This document shows positions 18,601 to 26,977 of a stretch of DNA of 64,000 nt, piece by piece. Where the stretch lies: positions 2,986,017-3,050,016 of the forward strand of contig NZ_JQML01000001.1 of NCBI RefSeq assembly GCF_000744705.1. Reading direction: 5' to 3'. Below the pieces are notes generated by a model. It was not told the origin of the DNA. It did not search any database and was given only the letters and a program-made list of their open reading frames with translations. A program made the translations under genes and the position numbers. The stretch's first letter is position 1, and every line of letters starts with the position of its first letter. The DNA is from Streptacidiphilus albus JL83. GTDB taxonomy: Bacteria; Actinomycetota; Actinomycetes; Streptomycetales; Streptomycetaceae.

Positions 18601-20451
18601 ATGCCCCGCAGATCCCCCGCCGACGCAAGTGCCACGAACGGCGAAGAGAATCGCAAACTACCGGCCGTCGGCTCAGTCCGCCGTGCCCAACAGATCACCA
18701 CCTACGGAGTCGGCGGCCTGATGGCGATAGCCGACCAGTCCTACATCATCCGTGGCCTGGACAGCTGGGACGTTCCCAAGGAGCCCACACTCCACGACGT
18801 CCGTCTGGAGCCGCGACTCAACGTCGACGGCTTCCACCGACCCCCGGCGACCCGGGTCGCCAACGGATACGGCGTCCACGTCCGCCGCTTTCCCAAGACC
18901 TACTCCTGCTCCAAGTGCAATGCACTGGGCGAATTCGCCGACCTCGCCAAGAGCTGGACCGACAACCGGTGCACCCGCTGCGAGGTCCCGCTTGCGCCTT
19001 CCCGATTCATGATGGCTTGCGAGGACGGGCATCTCGACGAATTCCCCTACTGGGACTGGATCCATGCCGACCCGGAGAATCTCCGGGCTCCGAGCAACTG
19101 TTCACGAAGGACGGCCGTACTGGCGCTCACCACCGACGGGCGCACCGCCAGTCTCCGAAGCATCGTCATCACATGCAGTTGCGGACTGCACGCCTCCATG
19201 GAGGGAGCCTTCGGCCGCCTCGCATTGCGAACCCTCAAAATCCCCTGCCGCGGCTACCGCCCATGGATTCGGGGCGACCGAGCCACGCAGTGCACGAAGG
19301 TGCCACAGACTCTCCAGCGTGGTTCGTCCGCCGCCTGGTTCCCCGAGCTCAGATCAGCGCTCTCGATCCCGCCCTGGCACACCGAACTCATGGGGCAGGT
19401 CCAGGTGCGCCGACGACACTTGGTCGGCAAGTCGGCCGAGCGTATCGAGGACTTCGCCCAGGACGAAGGCTGGCTGGACCCTGGACGCTACACCGCCGAG
19501 CAGGTCCTCCGGACTGTGCGAGCGCTCGAACTGGCGACGGCCGTAGAACCTGACGACGAGGACCAGGAAACCTTCGCTTTCGAAGCCTCCAGCACGCTGC
19601 GGCAGGAGGAGTACGAGCAACTTCGCAAGACCACGGAGGACCTCCCAGAGAACGAGCACTTTGTCTGCGAGCCTCCCAGCGACGACGCCGACCCGATCCC
19701 TGGCATCGACGAGGTGATGCAGGTCAAGCGTCTGCGTGAGGTCCGCGCCCTGACCGGGTTCACACGCATTCGGCCCTCACAGGGCTCCAAGGCCGATCGG
19801 GCCCGGATCGCCGCCCTCAGCAGCAGCCCTGAGACCCGCTGGCTGCCCGCGATCGATGTGGTCGGCGAAGGTGTGTTCCTCACCCTCGACCCGCATCGTC
19901 TTGAGGCGTGGGAGGCAGAGGTTAACGGCACTTCAGGGCGCGTCACCAGGCTGCGTGCCGCGCACGAAGCAGTGCTGGCCTGGCGCGGCTGGGAGGACCC
20001 GAGCTCGCCGCTGACCGCACGCTTCGTGCTCCTGCACACGCTGGCTCACGCATTGATCAACGAATGGAGCCTGGACTGCGGCTACCCCGCCGCCTCACTC
20101 CGGGAGCGCCTCTACGTCAACGACCACATGGCCGGTGTCCTCCTGTACACGGCGACCAGCGACTCCGCAGGCAGCCTGGGAGGCATCGTTGCCCAGGGAG
20201 AGCGGAGCAGACTCGAACGATCGCTTGCGCAGGCCCTCGACCGCGCGGCCTGGTGCTCCTCCGACCCCCTCTGCATGGAAGCAGATTCGAACGGCGCCGA
20301 CGGACTCAACCTGGCAGCCTGTCACACCTGCATCCTCCTACCGGAGACAAGCTGCGAGCTGAACAACACCTTCCTCGACCGAGCCCACCTCGTCGGCACG
20401 CCGGACGGCAGCTTCCCGGGCTACTTCCCCCAGCCCGGAGCCGGCGGATGA
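18601..20451 (+). CDS. drmB: DrmB-like DUF1998 protein of DISARM
   Basis: A 616-residue protein one base after drmA. It opens with SVRRAQQITTYGVGGLMAI and a four-cysteine cluster (C103, C106, C124, C127) followed by MMACEDGHLDEFPYWDWIH, then further cysteines around ITCSCG and CRGYRPW. The C-terminal DUF1998 part has RFVLLHTLAHALINEW, then LYTATSDSAGSLGGIV and a last Cys set, AACHTCILLPETSCELNN. This order is that of DrmB, the partner that stimulates and regulates DrmA in DISARM; it has no helicase motif itself. Its stop overlaps the start of a truncated DUF3578-like gene (ATGA), so the operon originally continued. Confidence 0.88.
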   Translation: MPRRSPADASATNGEENRKLPAVGSVRRAQQITTYGVGGLMAIADQSYIIRGLDSWDVPKEPTLHDVRLEPRLNVDGFHRPPATRVANGYGVHVRRFPKTYSCSKCNALGEFADLAKSWTDNRCTRCEVPLAPSRFMMACEDGHLDEFPYWDWIHADPENLRAPSNCSRRTAVLALTTDGRTASLRSIVITCSCGLHASMEGAFGRLALRTLKIPCRGYRPWIRGDRATQCTKVPQTLQRGSSAAWFPELRSALSIPPWHTELMGQVQVRRRHLVGKSAERIEDFAQDEGWLDPGRYTAEQVLRTVRALELATAVEPDDEDQETFAFEASSTLRQEEYEQLRKTTEDLPENEHFVCEPPSDDADPIPGIDEVMQVKRLREVRALTGFTRIRPSQGSKADRARIAALSSSPETRWLPAIDVVGEGVFLTLDPHRLEAWEAEVNGTSGRVTRLRAAHEAVLAWRGWEDPSSPLTARFVLLHTLAHALINEWSLDCGYPAASLRERLYVNDHMAGVLLYTATSDSAGSLGGIVAQGERSRLERSLAQALDRAAWCSSDPLCMEADSNGADGLNLAACHTCILLPETSCELNNTFLDRAHLVGTPDGSFPGYFPQPGAGG

Positions 20452-20702
20452 CCGGGCAGGTGGAACGTCGGGCCCAATCACCAGGGCGTCTCGTATGGGC
20501 TCGGCTTTTGCGTGAGGCGCTCGACCTCCAACAGCGCTGGGCAGCCAGCAGCACCCCCTCGATGGATGAGAGGGGGTGGCTGATCCGCAAGGAGCTGCCT
20601 GCTCAGCTCAAGTCCGCCCTCCCTGCCCTCAGCTTGCCTCTGTCGGTGATCTTGATGTTCCCGGTGTGCGAGCATGATCGACGGGCATGGCGAATTCGTT
20701 GA
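20448..20702 (+). pseudogene. 5' stub of a DUF3578 (McrB-N-like)/NOV-type gene
   Basis: The ATG overlaps the drmB stop. Residues 20-60 (LLREALDLQQRWAASSTPSM then DERGWLIRKELPAQLKSALPAL) are closely similar to the N-terminus of the full-length DUF3578+DUF3883 protein encoded at 22037-23140 (LWRETLDLQQLW and so on). Similarity ends near 20640, where DNA derived from an IS1182-type transposase begins, and the frame stops at 20700. An insertion followed by deletion has removed everything but the first 65 codons. This shows that a DUF3578/NOV gene was the fifth member of the operon. Confidence 0.75.
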
Positions 20703-20745
20703 TGGTGCCCTCCACTCCGGAGTGGACCGCGTAGCGCATGGCCCG
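20648..20745 (-). pseudogene. IS1182-type transposase remnant
   Basis: On the minus strand a short frame reads RYAVHSGVEGTINEFAMPVD followed by HARTPGTSRSP. This matches the late DDE segment of IS1182-family transposases: compare RYAARAGVEGTIHQAV in the intact element at 27.1-28.8 kb. It differs enough from that element to be another subgroup. It sits exactly where the DUF3578 stub loses similarity and marks the cause of that truncation. Confidence 0.5.
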
Positions 20746-20754
20746 ACTACCCAA

Positions 20755-21813
20755 TCAGTCCACTGGCCCATCGATCTCTCGGTCGTCAGGAAGGTCGGGC
20801 GCAGGATGCTCCGGCTCGTTCCCATGAGCGCGCGCCCAGAACTGGCCGTCCAGTGAGAACTTCGGTCGCGGATCGTCAGGTGAGACAGGAACGAGGCGGG
20901 TGGAGATCCACTCGCCCTTGATCGGTACCGGCAGTTCGAGCGCACGGGCGGCGTGTGGGTGCGCCCCTTGGTGGCCCAGTACGACGATGCCCTGCGGGCG
21001 CAGATGCTTCCGTGCGTCGCGGGCACGCTTCGGCGAGTCGTCCTGCTGGCCGACGGTCAACACCGCCTGCCGGCCCACGATCCGGTCCTGCACCTCGCGG
21101 AATAGCTGGTTCAATCGCTGCTGGCCCGACGAGCGTCGGCGCGGCAGCGATGCAGTGAGAATCCGCTCGCGTGCTTCGGCAGCCAGGTGGCGGAGCAGGT
21201 TCGTGGGCAGATCTGCTTGGAGGCCACCCCAGAGCCAGTACACCTCAGACTTGGCGCCGGCAGAGAGCTTGCGCTTGTTGTCTCGGTTGTATGCACGGAC
21301 GCGGCCGCTGTTTGCATCCAGCTCGTTCTTCCAACGCAGGCGCTCATCAGTGATCCGCACGATGCCTGCGGACCACTGACTCGTGTCGTCGTCCATCCAG
21401 GTCACAACTGCAGCATGGTTGGCACGACCGCCCCGCTCACCGTGCTCAGCGCACAGATACATCTCCATCGGGATCTCCCAGCCACCGAGATCCTTGGAGA
21501 ACTTGCAGTCGATGTCGAGGCCGGCGATGGACCAGTCGAGGTCTGCGCCGTTGGCGATGTCGAACTCCCTGGTGAGGTTCACCTCGACGGCCGTGCCGAG
21601 ATACGTCTTCTCGGTCTTCGTCAGGTGCTGGTACGCCCAGCGCCCCGTCCGCTGACCATCGAGCAACTCGTCGAGGGAATCACGCAGCGCCCATCGGAAG
21701 CGCTCTCGCGCCTCCGGCTGGTTGTTGAACCACTCCACGAACGGGGCAAGGTCATCGGGGACCTGCTGGGTAAGATCAGACGGAATCCGCCACTCGCGCG
21801 GAATCTTGCTCAT
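20755..21813 (-). CDS. NaeI-like type II restriction endonuclease, copy 2
   Basis: A 352-residue NaeI homologue with an intact frame. NaeI catalytic residues E70, D86, D95 and K97 map at a constant offset of 7 to E77, D93, D102 and K104 (AVEVNL, DLDWSIAGLDIDCKF). The DGQRTGRW and EKTYLGT blocks and the C-terminal QQDDSPKRARDARKHLRPQG effector-domain block are clear. NaeI Leu43 is Leu50, so no ligase-like lysine is present. The ATG at 21813 with a GCGAGG site was preferred to an upstream start that would add 82 unconserved residues. It lies downstream of the DUF3578/NOV gene on the same strand and shares drmB's side of the island. It is clearly divergent from copy 1, so this is not a recent tandem duplication. 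No methylase is adjacent. Confidence 0.9.
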   Translation of the reverse strand: MSKIPREWRIPSDLTQQVPDDLAPFVEWFNNQPEARERFRWALRDSLDELLDGQRTGRWAYQHLTKTEKTYLGTAVEVNLTREFDIANGADLDWSIAGLDIDCKFSKDLGGWEIPMEMYLCAEHGERGGRANHAAVVTWMDDDTSQWSAGIVRITDERLRWKNELDANSGRVRAYNRDNKRKLSAGAKSEVYWLWGGLQADLPTNLLRHLAAEARERILTASLPRRRSSGQQRLNQLFREVQDRIVGRQAVLTVGQQDDSPKRARDARKHLRPQGIVVLGHQGAHPHAARALELPVPIKGEWISTRLVPVSPDDPRPKFSLDGQFWARAHGNEPEHPAPDLPDDREIDGPVD

Positions 21814-22036
21814 GGCCTCGCGCGGGGGATCCCAGGTGCGGAACGTATTGCGGCGCGAGTGAAGCGCCGCCAACGCTCGCGACTCCTGCATTCCAACTTG
21901 AGCAGCATCCTGCGGGAACGGCGAACCTTCTTGAATCGTCACGCGCTGCAGTCTGGCAGCAGGCACCGACAGTCTGACTGCCTGAGGGTCCGGCCGGATG
22001 TCCGGACCGACGGTGGCCTTCGACCAGCGCACCAGT

Positions 22037-23140
22037 TCACATACCCGTGTTGTACACAAACGAAATCGCGGTCAGGTCGTCCTCTGCGATTCTCCATGGA
22101 GAGGTGCACACCAGCACCCCGCCGCTCGCCGTCACAACCGCAGCACCTCGGTCCAAGACAATGGAGTGGACCACAACGAGTGCGTTGTGCGGCGCCAGTT
22201 CGCGTTGGCGCTCGACCTCGGCCCGGGTGAGTACGACCTGCGCACCGGGAGACGTGGTAGCCTTCACTTCTACGTGCAGTCGCCCGTCCCCGCGCTCCAG
22301 CAGGAGGTCAAACGACTCCTTCGCGCCGACGTCCTTGACCGACCAGCCTTGCTTTTCGAAGTGCTCCGTGGCCAGGCGGACGCCGTGCAGTTCGAGGACC
22401 CTCCTCTCTTCCGCGGAGGGGCGGAAGCCCTGGCCAGTTGCGGCGCGCCTGCGATTGCCAGCCGTCCTTGTTGCTGCCTCCTGCGCTTCAACGACTTCGG
22501 GCGTCGGGTCTCCGGGGACATAGGAGGCCAGGTCTTCGCCGCGGTAGATCTCCCGGAGTAGCTCACACATGAACAGCAGGTCGCTCAGGAGCACTGTCGA
22601 GTCCGGGAGAGCGTCGCGTCGGTACTCGATCGCAACCACGTTTCCGGTCTCATAGCCGCGGCTCAGCTTGGACCTGTTGCCCTGCAGCGTGATGTCGGTC
22701 AGCAGATCGGTGCGGCCAGTGAGCCGGTCCGCGAGAAGCGGGCGGGCCCAGTCGACGCGGTCCTTCAGGTCCGCCGCCTTGCGCGGGGCGAACATGCCGC
22801 CGGTCCACACCGTGGTCCCCTGCATGAGCGACAGGTAGACCCGGTCCCCGGTGGCGCTCACGAGGTACACCACGTACCAGCCCGTCGTGGCACCGGGCGA
22901 GCGCCGGCGGTCGAAGACCCGGACCCAGGGAATCTCGGCGTTGAGGCCAGCGCCGTCACTGCCCTCGACCCCGAGTCCCGTCTCCTCCACACCGAGGGCG
23001 GATGCCAGTTGTGGGAGAGCGCCCTTCAGCCTCTCCGGGAGCTCCCTGCGGATCAGCCGCCCCCGTTCTTCCATCGCGGGGGTCGTGCCGGCCGTCCACA
23101 GCTGCTGAAGATCGAGCGTTTCACGCCAGAGCGAGTCCAT
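22037..23140 (-). CDS. DUF3578 (McrB-N-like) + DUF3883 (NOV) protein
   Basis: A 367-residue two-domain protein. The N-terminal half (LWRETLDLQQLW, DGAGLNAEIPWVRVFD, GWYVVYLVSATGDRVYLSLM, TLQGNRSKLSRGYETGNVVA) is a DUF3578/McrB N-terminal-like domain, a fold that reads modified DNA in some McrBC relatives. The C-terminal third (VEKQGWSV-like HFEKQGWSVKDV, SFDLLLERGDGRLHVEVKAT, QVVLTRAEVERQRE, NALVVVHSI) is DUF3883, a PD-(D/E)xK-like domain common in defence loci, with D and E-x-K in place. The start was set at ATG 23140 by comparison with the truncated paralogue. It could supply the nuclease missing from the DISARM-like operon. Activity is inferred. Confidence 0.8.
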   Translation of the reverse strand: MDSLWRETLDLQQLWTAGTTPAMEERGRLIRRELPERLKGALPQLASALGVEETGLGVEGSDGAGLNAEIPWVRVFDRRRSPGATTGWYVVYLVSATGDRVYLSLMQGTTVWTGGMFAPRKAADLKDRVDWARPLLADRLTGRTDLLTDITLQGNRSKLSRGYETGNVVAIEYRRDALPDSTVLLSDLLFMCELLREIYRGEDLASYVPGDPTPEVVEAQEAATRTAGNRRRAATGQGFRPSAEERRVLELHGVRLATEHFEKQGWSVKDVGAKESFDLLLERGDGRLHVEVKATTSPGAQVVLTRAEVERQRELAPHNALVVVHSIVLDRGAAVVTASGGVLVCTSPWRIAEDDLTAISFVYNTGM

Positions 23141-23170
23141 GGTCAGGAGCGTACTGATCGGGTCTGACAA

Positions 23171-23503
23171 TCACTGGTCGATCAGTCCCCCAGCCTCGAA
23201 TGCGACCGTCCACCGTCAATGCCGCCCCCACCCAAGTACTACCGGCGAGGTCGGCTGCGAGAGGCTCAACGACTTTCGCAGCTGGTGCAGTTGCTCGCCA
23301 TGTGCGAGGTACTTCGACGTCGGGTACCGTACATTGCTATGCCGCTCCTGTGATCAACACCATCGTGGGGCACCTCGAAATCACGATTCCGCCGTACTGG
23401 CGTCCTGGCTGCGGGGGCTGGGCTTCTCGCGCTGTTGCCCGCCAGCATCGGCACCGCGCCAACGTCGCTTCACTTGGCCATGATCGATTAGAGTCCTGGT
23501 CTT
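23171..23503. other. 330-base interval, left end of IS4 element presumed
   Basis: No gene with a ribosome site is seen. The interval separates the DUF3578/NOV gene from the IS4 transposase, so the IS4 left end and the promoter of the leftward nuclease genes should lie here. I could not define the IS4 terminal repeat because the element's right end has been lost and there is nothing to pair it with. Confidence 0.4.
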
Positions 23504-24662
23504 GTGCCTCGTGATCACATAGTTGGTGAGACCTACCCTGAGCGGCTCCGGATGGGCCTGCTGTCGCGTACTTTCACGCCCGAGCTGGTCGACCTCGTCG
23601 TCGATGAGGCGGGGGCGCGGGAGGAGCGGACCAGGTCCCTGCCCTCGTCGCTGATGGTCTATTTCGTGCTGACGATGTGGCTGTTCACCGGGCAGGGCTA
23701 CGGGTTGGTGCTGCGCGAGCTGGTGGAGCACTGGCCGCGGGCGGGCGAGCGGTGGCAGCCGGCGCGGACGGGGTCGCTGACCAATGCGCGCAAGCGGGTG
23801 GGGCCCGGCCCGTTGCGGCTGCTGTTCGGCCAGGTCGCCGGCGCGTGCGGCACCCCCGCGACGCCGGGTGCGTTCTGGCGCGGCCTACGGCTGGCCTCGT
23901 GGGACGGGTCGCTGTTCGACGTGCCTGCCAGTGAGGCGAACTCCGCCGCGTACACGCGTTCGTCCAACGGCTCGGGTCCGGGGCCGTTTCCGCAGGTGCG
24001 GCTGCTGGCGCTGGTCGAATGCGGTACCAGGTCGGTCATCGGCGCGGTCTTCGACTCCTTCGCGGTCGGCGAGCGAACCCTGGCCAGACGCCTGCTGCAC
24101 CACCTGGAGCCGGGGATGCTGCTGATGGCCGACCGCGGATTCCCGGCCTGGGACCTGTGCGGGGCCGTCGCCGCCACCGGGGCCCAACTCCTGTGGCGCG
24201 TCTCGGAATCCTTCACCCTGCCGCTGGTCGAGGTCCTGCCCGACGGCACCTACCTCAGCTACCTGCAGGGCCCGCGCAAGAACCAGCGGATGCCGGTGAG
24301 GGTGGTCGAGTACACGGTGACCACGACCACCGAGAATCCCGACGGCGACACCGAGACGACCTCGGAACTGTTCTGTCTGATCACCACCCTGCTCAACCCG
24401 GAGCAGGCTCCGGCCGGCGAACTGGCCGAGCTCTACGCGGCCCGCTGGACCAGCGAAACGATCTTCAAGCACATCAAGATCGAACAGCGCGGCGGACGTA
24501 CCGCCACCCTGCGCTCCAACAGCCCCGCCATGGTCGAGCAGGAACTGTGGGCCATGCTCTGCGTCTACCAGGCCGTCCACCACCTGGTCGCCGACACAGC
24601 CCGCAGCGCGGGCCTGCCCGTGTCCCACATCAGCTTCAAGCAGACGGGCATTCCCCCCAATA
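23504..24662 (+). pseudogene. IS4-family transposase, 3'-truncated
   Basis: About 385 codons of an IS4-type DDE transposase. It has an N-terminal IS4 domain (RMGLLSRTFTPELVDLVVDE and LPSSLMVYFVLTMWLF), the first Asp in LASWDGSLFDVPASEANS, the second in LLMADRGFPAW, and the Y-(2)-R-(3)-E-(6)-K signature as YAARWTSETIFKHIK. The protein loses family sequence at SFKQ, and the gene stops at the left end of an IS3 element at 24663. The missing C-terminus is not found beyond that IS3, so more than a simple insertion happened. It starts at GTG 23504. Probably inactive. Confidence 0.85.
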
Positions 24663-24706
24663 GGTGAACATCGCGGACACTGGATCTCGTGGATCCAGAG
24701 GAAGAG

Positions 24707-25063
24707 ATGGCACTCATGGTGCACAGGCACTATTCGGCGGAGTTCCGGGCTGACGCGGTGGGGCTGTACCGCTCCGACCCCAGGCTCACGTATGCGCAGG
24801 TCGGGTGGGATCTGGGGGTCCACGCGGAGACGGTGCGGCAGTGGGTGCGGGCCGAGGGTGCCGCCCCGGGCCCCGACGGCATCGTGCCGCCTGTCGCCGC
24901 GGCTGCGAACACGCCCGAGGAGCGGATCGCACGGCTGGAGGCGGAGAACGCGGCCCTGCGCGCGGAGAACGGCACGCTGCGCAAGGACAAGGACACCCTC
25001 GGCGTCGAGCGGGACATCCTGAGGAGGGCGACGAAGTATTTTTGCGCAGAGACGAACTGGTGA
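24707..25063 (+). CDS. IS3 transposase OrfA
   Basis: A 118-residue helix-turn-helix protein: HRHYSAEFRADAVGLYR, then LTYAQVGWDLGVHAETVRQW as the recognition helix. A leucine-zipper-like segment follows (ERIARLEAENAALRAENGTL), ending RRATKYFCAETNW. The ATG at 24707 has AGAGGAAGAG in front. OrfA binds the element's ends and normally acts fused to OrfB through -1 frameshifting. A TTT run at about 25039-25043 (TATTTTTGC) permits one-tRNA slippage, and the frames overlap by GTGA at the orfA stop, so reinitiation is an alternative. Confidence 0.9.
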   Translation: MALMVHRHYSAEFRADAVGLYRSDPRLTYAQVGWDLGVHAETVRQWVRAEGAAPGPDGIVPPVAAAANTPEERIARLEAENAALRAENGTLRKDKDTLGVERDILRRATKYFCAETNW

Positions 25064-25962
25064 CGCACCGCTTCCAGTTTGTTGAGGACCACCGAGAGGC
25101 CTTCGAGGCCAAGCGGCTGCTGGAGGCGATGGAACTGTCGGCCTCGACGTACTACAAGTGGCGCCGGACCGCGCCGGCCCGCCTGGCCCGAGCCGAGGCG
25201 GACTCTGCGCTCGCCTCCGAGATCCGCAGGATACACAGCGACTCCGACCACGCCTACGGCTCACCGCGCGTCACCGCCGAGCTGCGGTCCCGCGGCCTGC
25301 TCGTCAACGAGAAGAAGGTGGCGCGCGTGATGAGCAAGTTCAGCATCGTCGGCACCCACCTGCGCAAAAAGGTCCGCACCACGGTGCCCGACCCCTCGGC
25401 GACGCCGGTGGCGGACCTGTTCAACCGGGACTTCAACGCCGATCTGCCAGGAACCAAGCTGATGGGCGACATCACCTACCTGCCGGTCGGGGACGGCGAA
25501 TTCCTTTATCTGGCAACGGTGCTGGACTGCTTCAGCAGGAGAGTGATCGGCTGGTCGATCGCCGACCACATGCGCACGGACCTGGTCGCCGACGCCCTCG
25601 CGATGGCCGCGTCCACCCGCGGCGGCCTGGACGACGCGATCTTCCACTCCGACCACGGAGCCCAGTACAGCAGCCGCCAGTATGCCGACCTGTGCGGCAA
25701 GTTGGGCGTCACCCAGTCCATGGGCGCGGTCGGCACCAGCGCCGACAACGCCGCCTGCGAATCGTTCCACGCCTCCCTGAAGCGGGAGATCCTCAAGGGT
25801 GCCCGGCGCTGGCCGGGAGCCGCCGCCTGCCGCAGCCAGGTCTTCTACTGGATCAACCGGTACAACACCTGGCGGCGCCACCGGGCAAACGGGCAACTCA
25901 GCCCAGTCGAGTACGAGCGTCAGCACGAACTCCAGTCAGGTAGCCTGACACTCACCGCATAA
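25060..25962 (+). CDS. IS3 transposase OrfB (integrase catalytic subunit)
   Basis: A 300-residue DDE(35)E transposase. HTH_21-like N-terminus (HREAFEAKRLLEAMELSAST) leads to the integrase core with D in LMGDITYLPV, D in FHSDHGAQYSS, and E in NAACESFHASLKRE. The frame is intact up to PVEYERQHELQSG near the right inverted repeat. It is in the -1 frame relative to orfA. The GTG at 25060 overlaps the orfA stop, but the frame is open further upstream, consistent with production as an OrfAB fusion. Probably functional. Confidence 0.92.
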   Translation: MTHRFQFVEDHREAFEAKRLLEAMELSASTYYKWRRTAPARLARAEADSALASEIRRIHSDSDHAYGSPRVTAELRSRGLLVNEKKVARVMSKFSIVGTHLRKKVRTTVPDPSATPVADLFNRDFNADLPGTKLMGDITYLPVGDGEFLYLATVLDCFSRRVIGWSIADHMRTDLVADALAMAASTRGGLDDAIFHSDHGAQYSSRQYADLCGKLGVTQSMGAVGTSADNAACESFHASLKREILKGARRWPGAAACRSQVFYWINRYNTWRRHRANGQLSPVEYERQHELQSGSLTLTA

Positions 25963-25984
25963 CCCCACAAAACCGATGTTCACC

Positions 25985-26833
25985 ACTCGGGGGGAAGCCC
26001 CATGGCAGCGTGGCCACGGCCGTCGGATAGTCGATCAGATGCATCCGCCGGAAAGGATTCCGGCTCCGCATGGTGCGTACGACCCGGTGGGATTCCGGGT
26101 CCCACAACCGGATGGGGCACTTCCCGTCTCCCAGCGCGAGCAGGCTCGGGCCATCGGGCATCGGCACGGTGACCGGTCGACCGGCTGAGCCCTCAAGCGG
26201 CTGAGCCATGGGCAGTCCGCTGGAGGCCTCCCACAGTTGGAGAGTGTTGTCCATGTTGATGGATGCGAGGAGCGACCTACTCTGCCGCATGGCACCCGGC
26301 CGGGCAGGTAACGAGGCCAGCTGGTCAATGGGACCGGCCAGCGGGTCGTCGATATGGCCAGCTGATTCGGGATCCCAGAGCTGGACGGTACCGTCCTCGC
26401 CGCCGCCCGCCACGAAGGCTCGCCCGTCGGCGGTTTGGAGGCTGGTGAGCGCGCGCACGCCGCTGTTGCGGGCGGACATCGGTGCCCCGACGGGCGTGCC
26501 GGTCGTGGGGTCCCAGGCCCGTACCGTGCGGTCGCTGCCGACCGTAACCAGTGCGGTGCGATTGTGACGGAGGCGCACAGTGGAGGCCCCTACTACGTCG
26601 GCGCCGTTGCCGTGCAACCACTCCCCGACCTGTGTGGGGCCCTCTGGGTCGAAGAGCCGCACCACGCCGCCGCCGCCCGCGGTGGCCAGGACCTGACGCC
26701 CGTCGCGTAGCGGTACCGTGGTCAGGGCCGTGAGGGTGCCGCTGTACCCAGTGCGGAGTCCCCACGCTAGCTCGCCTGTGGCGATGTCCCACGCCCAGAG
26801 GCGGCCATACATGAAATCGGTGGAGCCGTCGAT
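25985..26833 (-). pseudogene. WD40-repeat protein fragment, truncated at both ends
   Basis: About 280 codons with at least four WD40 blades. Typical units are LATAGGGGVVRLFDPEGP, LVTVGSDRTVRAWDPTTG, FVAGGGEDGTVQLWDPES and LASINMDNTLQLWEAS. Reading into the right junction (26833) the frame is still open upstream of the first ATG (DGSTDFMYG), so the 5' end was cut by the IS3 element there. On the left the frame runs into the other IS3 and ends within it. In actinomycetes such propellers usually form the C-terminus of large NACHT/AAA or kinase-like proteins. Which one this was cannot be told. Confidence 0.75.
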
Positions 26834-26977
26834 TGAAGTTCCCCCCTGATCTTGGACAGCGGGTGTTTACGCTGCGGGGGTGAAGTCGTGCTGCAGTCTG
26901 GCTCGGGTTTCGAGTGGGGTGAGGTACCCGAACTCGGGGTGCTTGCGGAGCCTGGTGCGGTTGTACTCGACTTCGAT

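Larger units (their letters stand above)
24663..25984 (+). mobile_element. IS3-family insertion sequence, complete
   Basis: A 1322-base element bounded by imperfect inverted repeats: GGTGAACATCGCGGACACTG at the left end, and at the right end (complement) GGTGAACATCGGTTTTGTGG, with eleven outer bases identical. It holds orfA and orfB in overlapping frames. The flanks (AATA left, ACTC right) show no target duplication, and the genes on each side (IS4 transposase, WD40 fragment) are unrelated. The element therefore probably took part in a deletion or recombination after inserting. Confidence 0.85.

Noticed and set aside
8732..20451. BREX or Druantia assignment for the helicase operon
   Set aside because: No BrxL/PglZ/PglX-type genes and no single giant DUF1998-helicase fusion. 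DrmA and DrmB are separate and in the DISARM order.
3062..21813. NaeI-like proteins as topoisomerase/recombinase-like enzymes
   Set aside because: The NaeI position whose Lys substitution creates topoisomerase activity is Val55 in copy 1 and Leu50 in copy 2, so ordinary endonucleases are expected.
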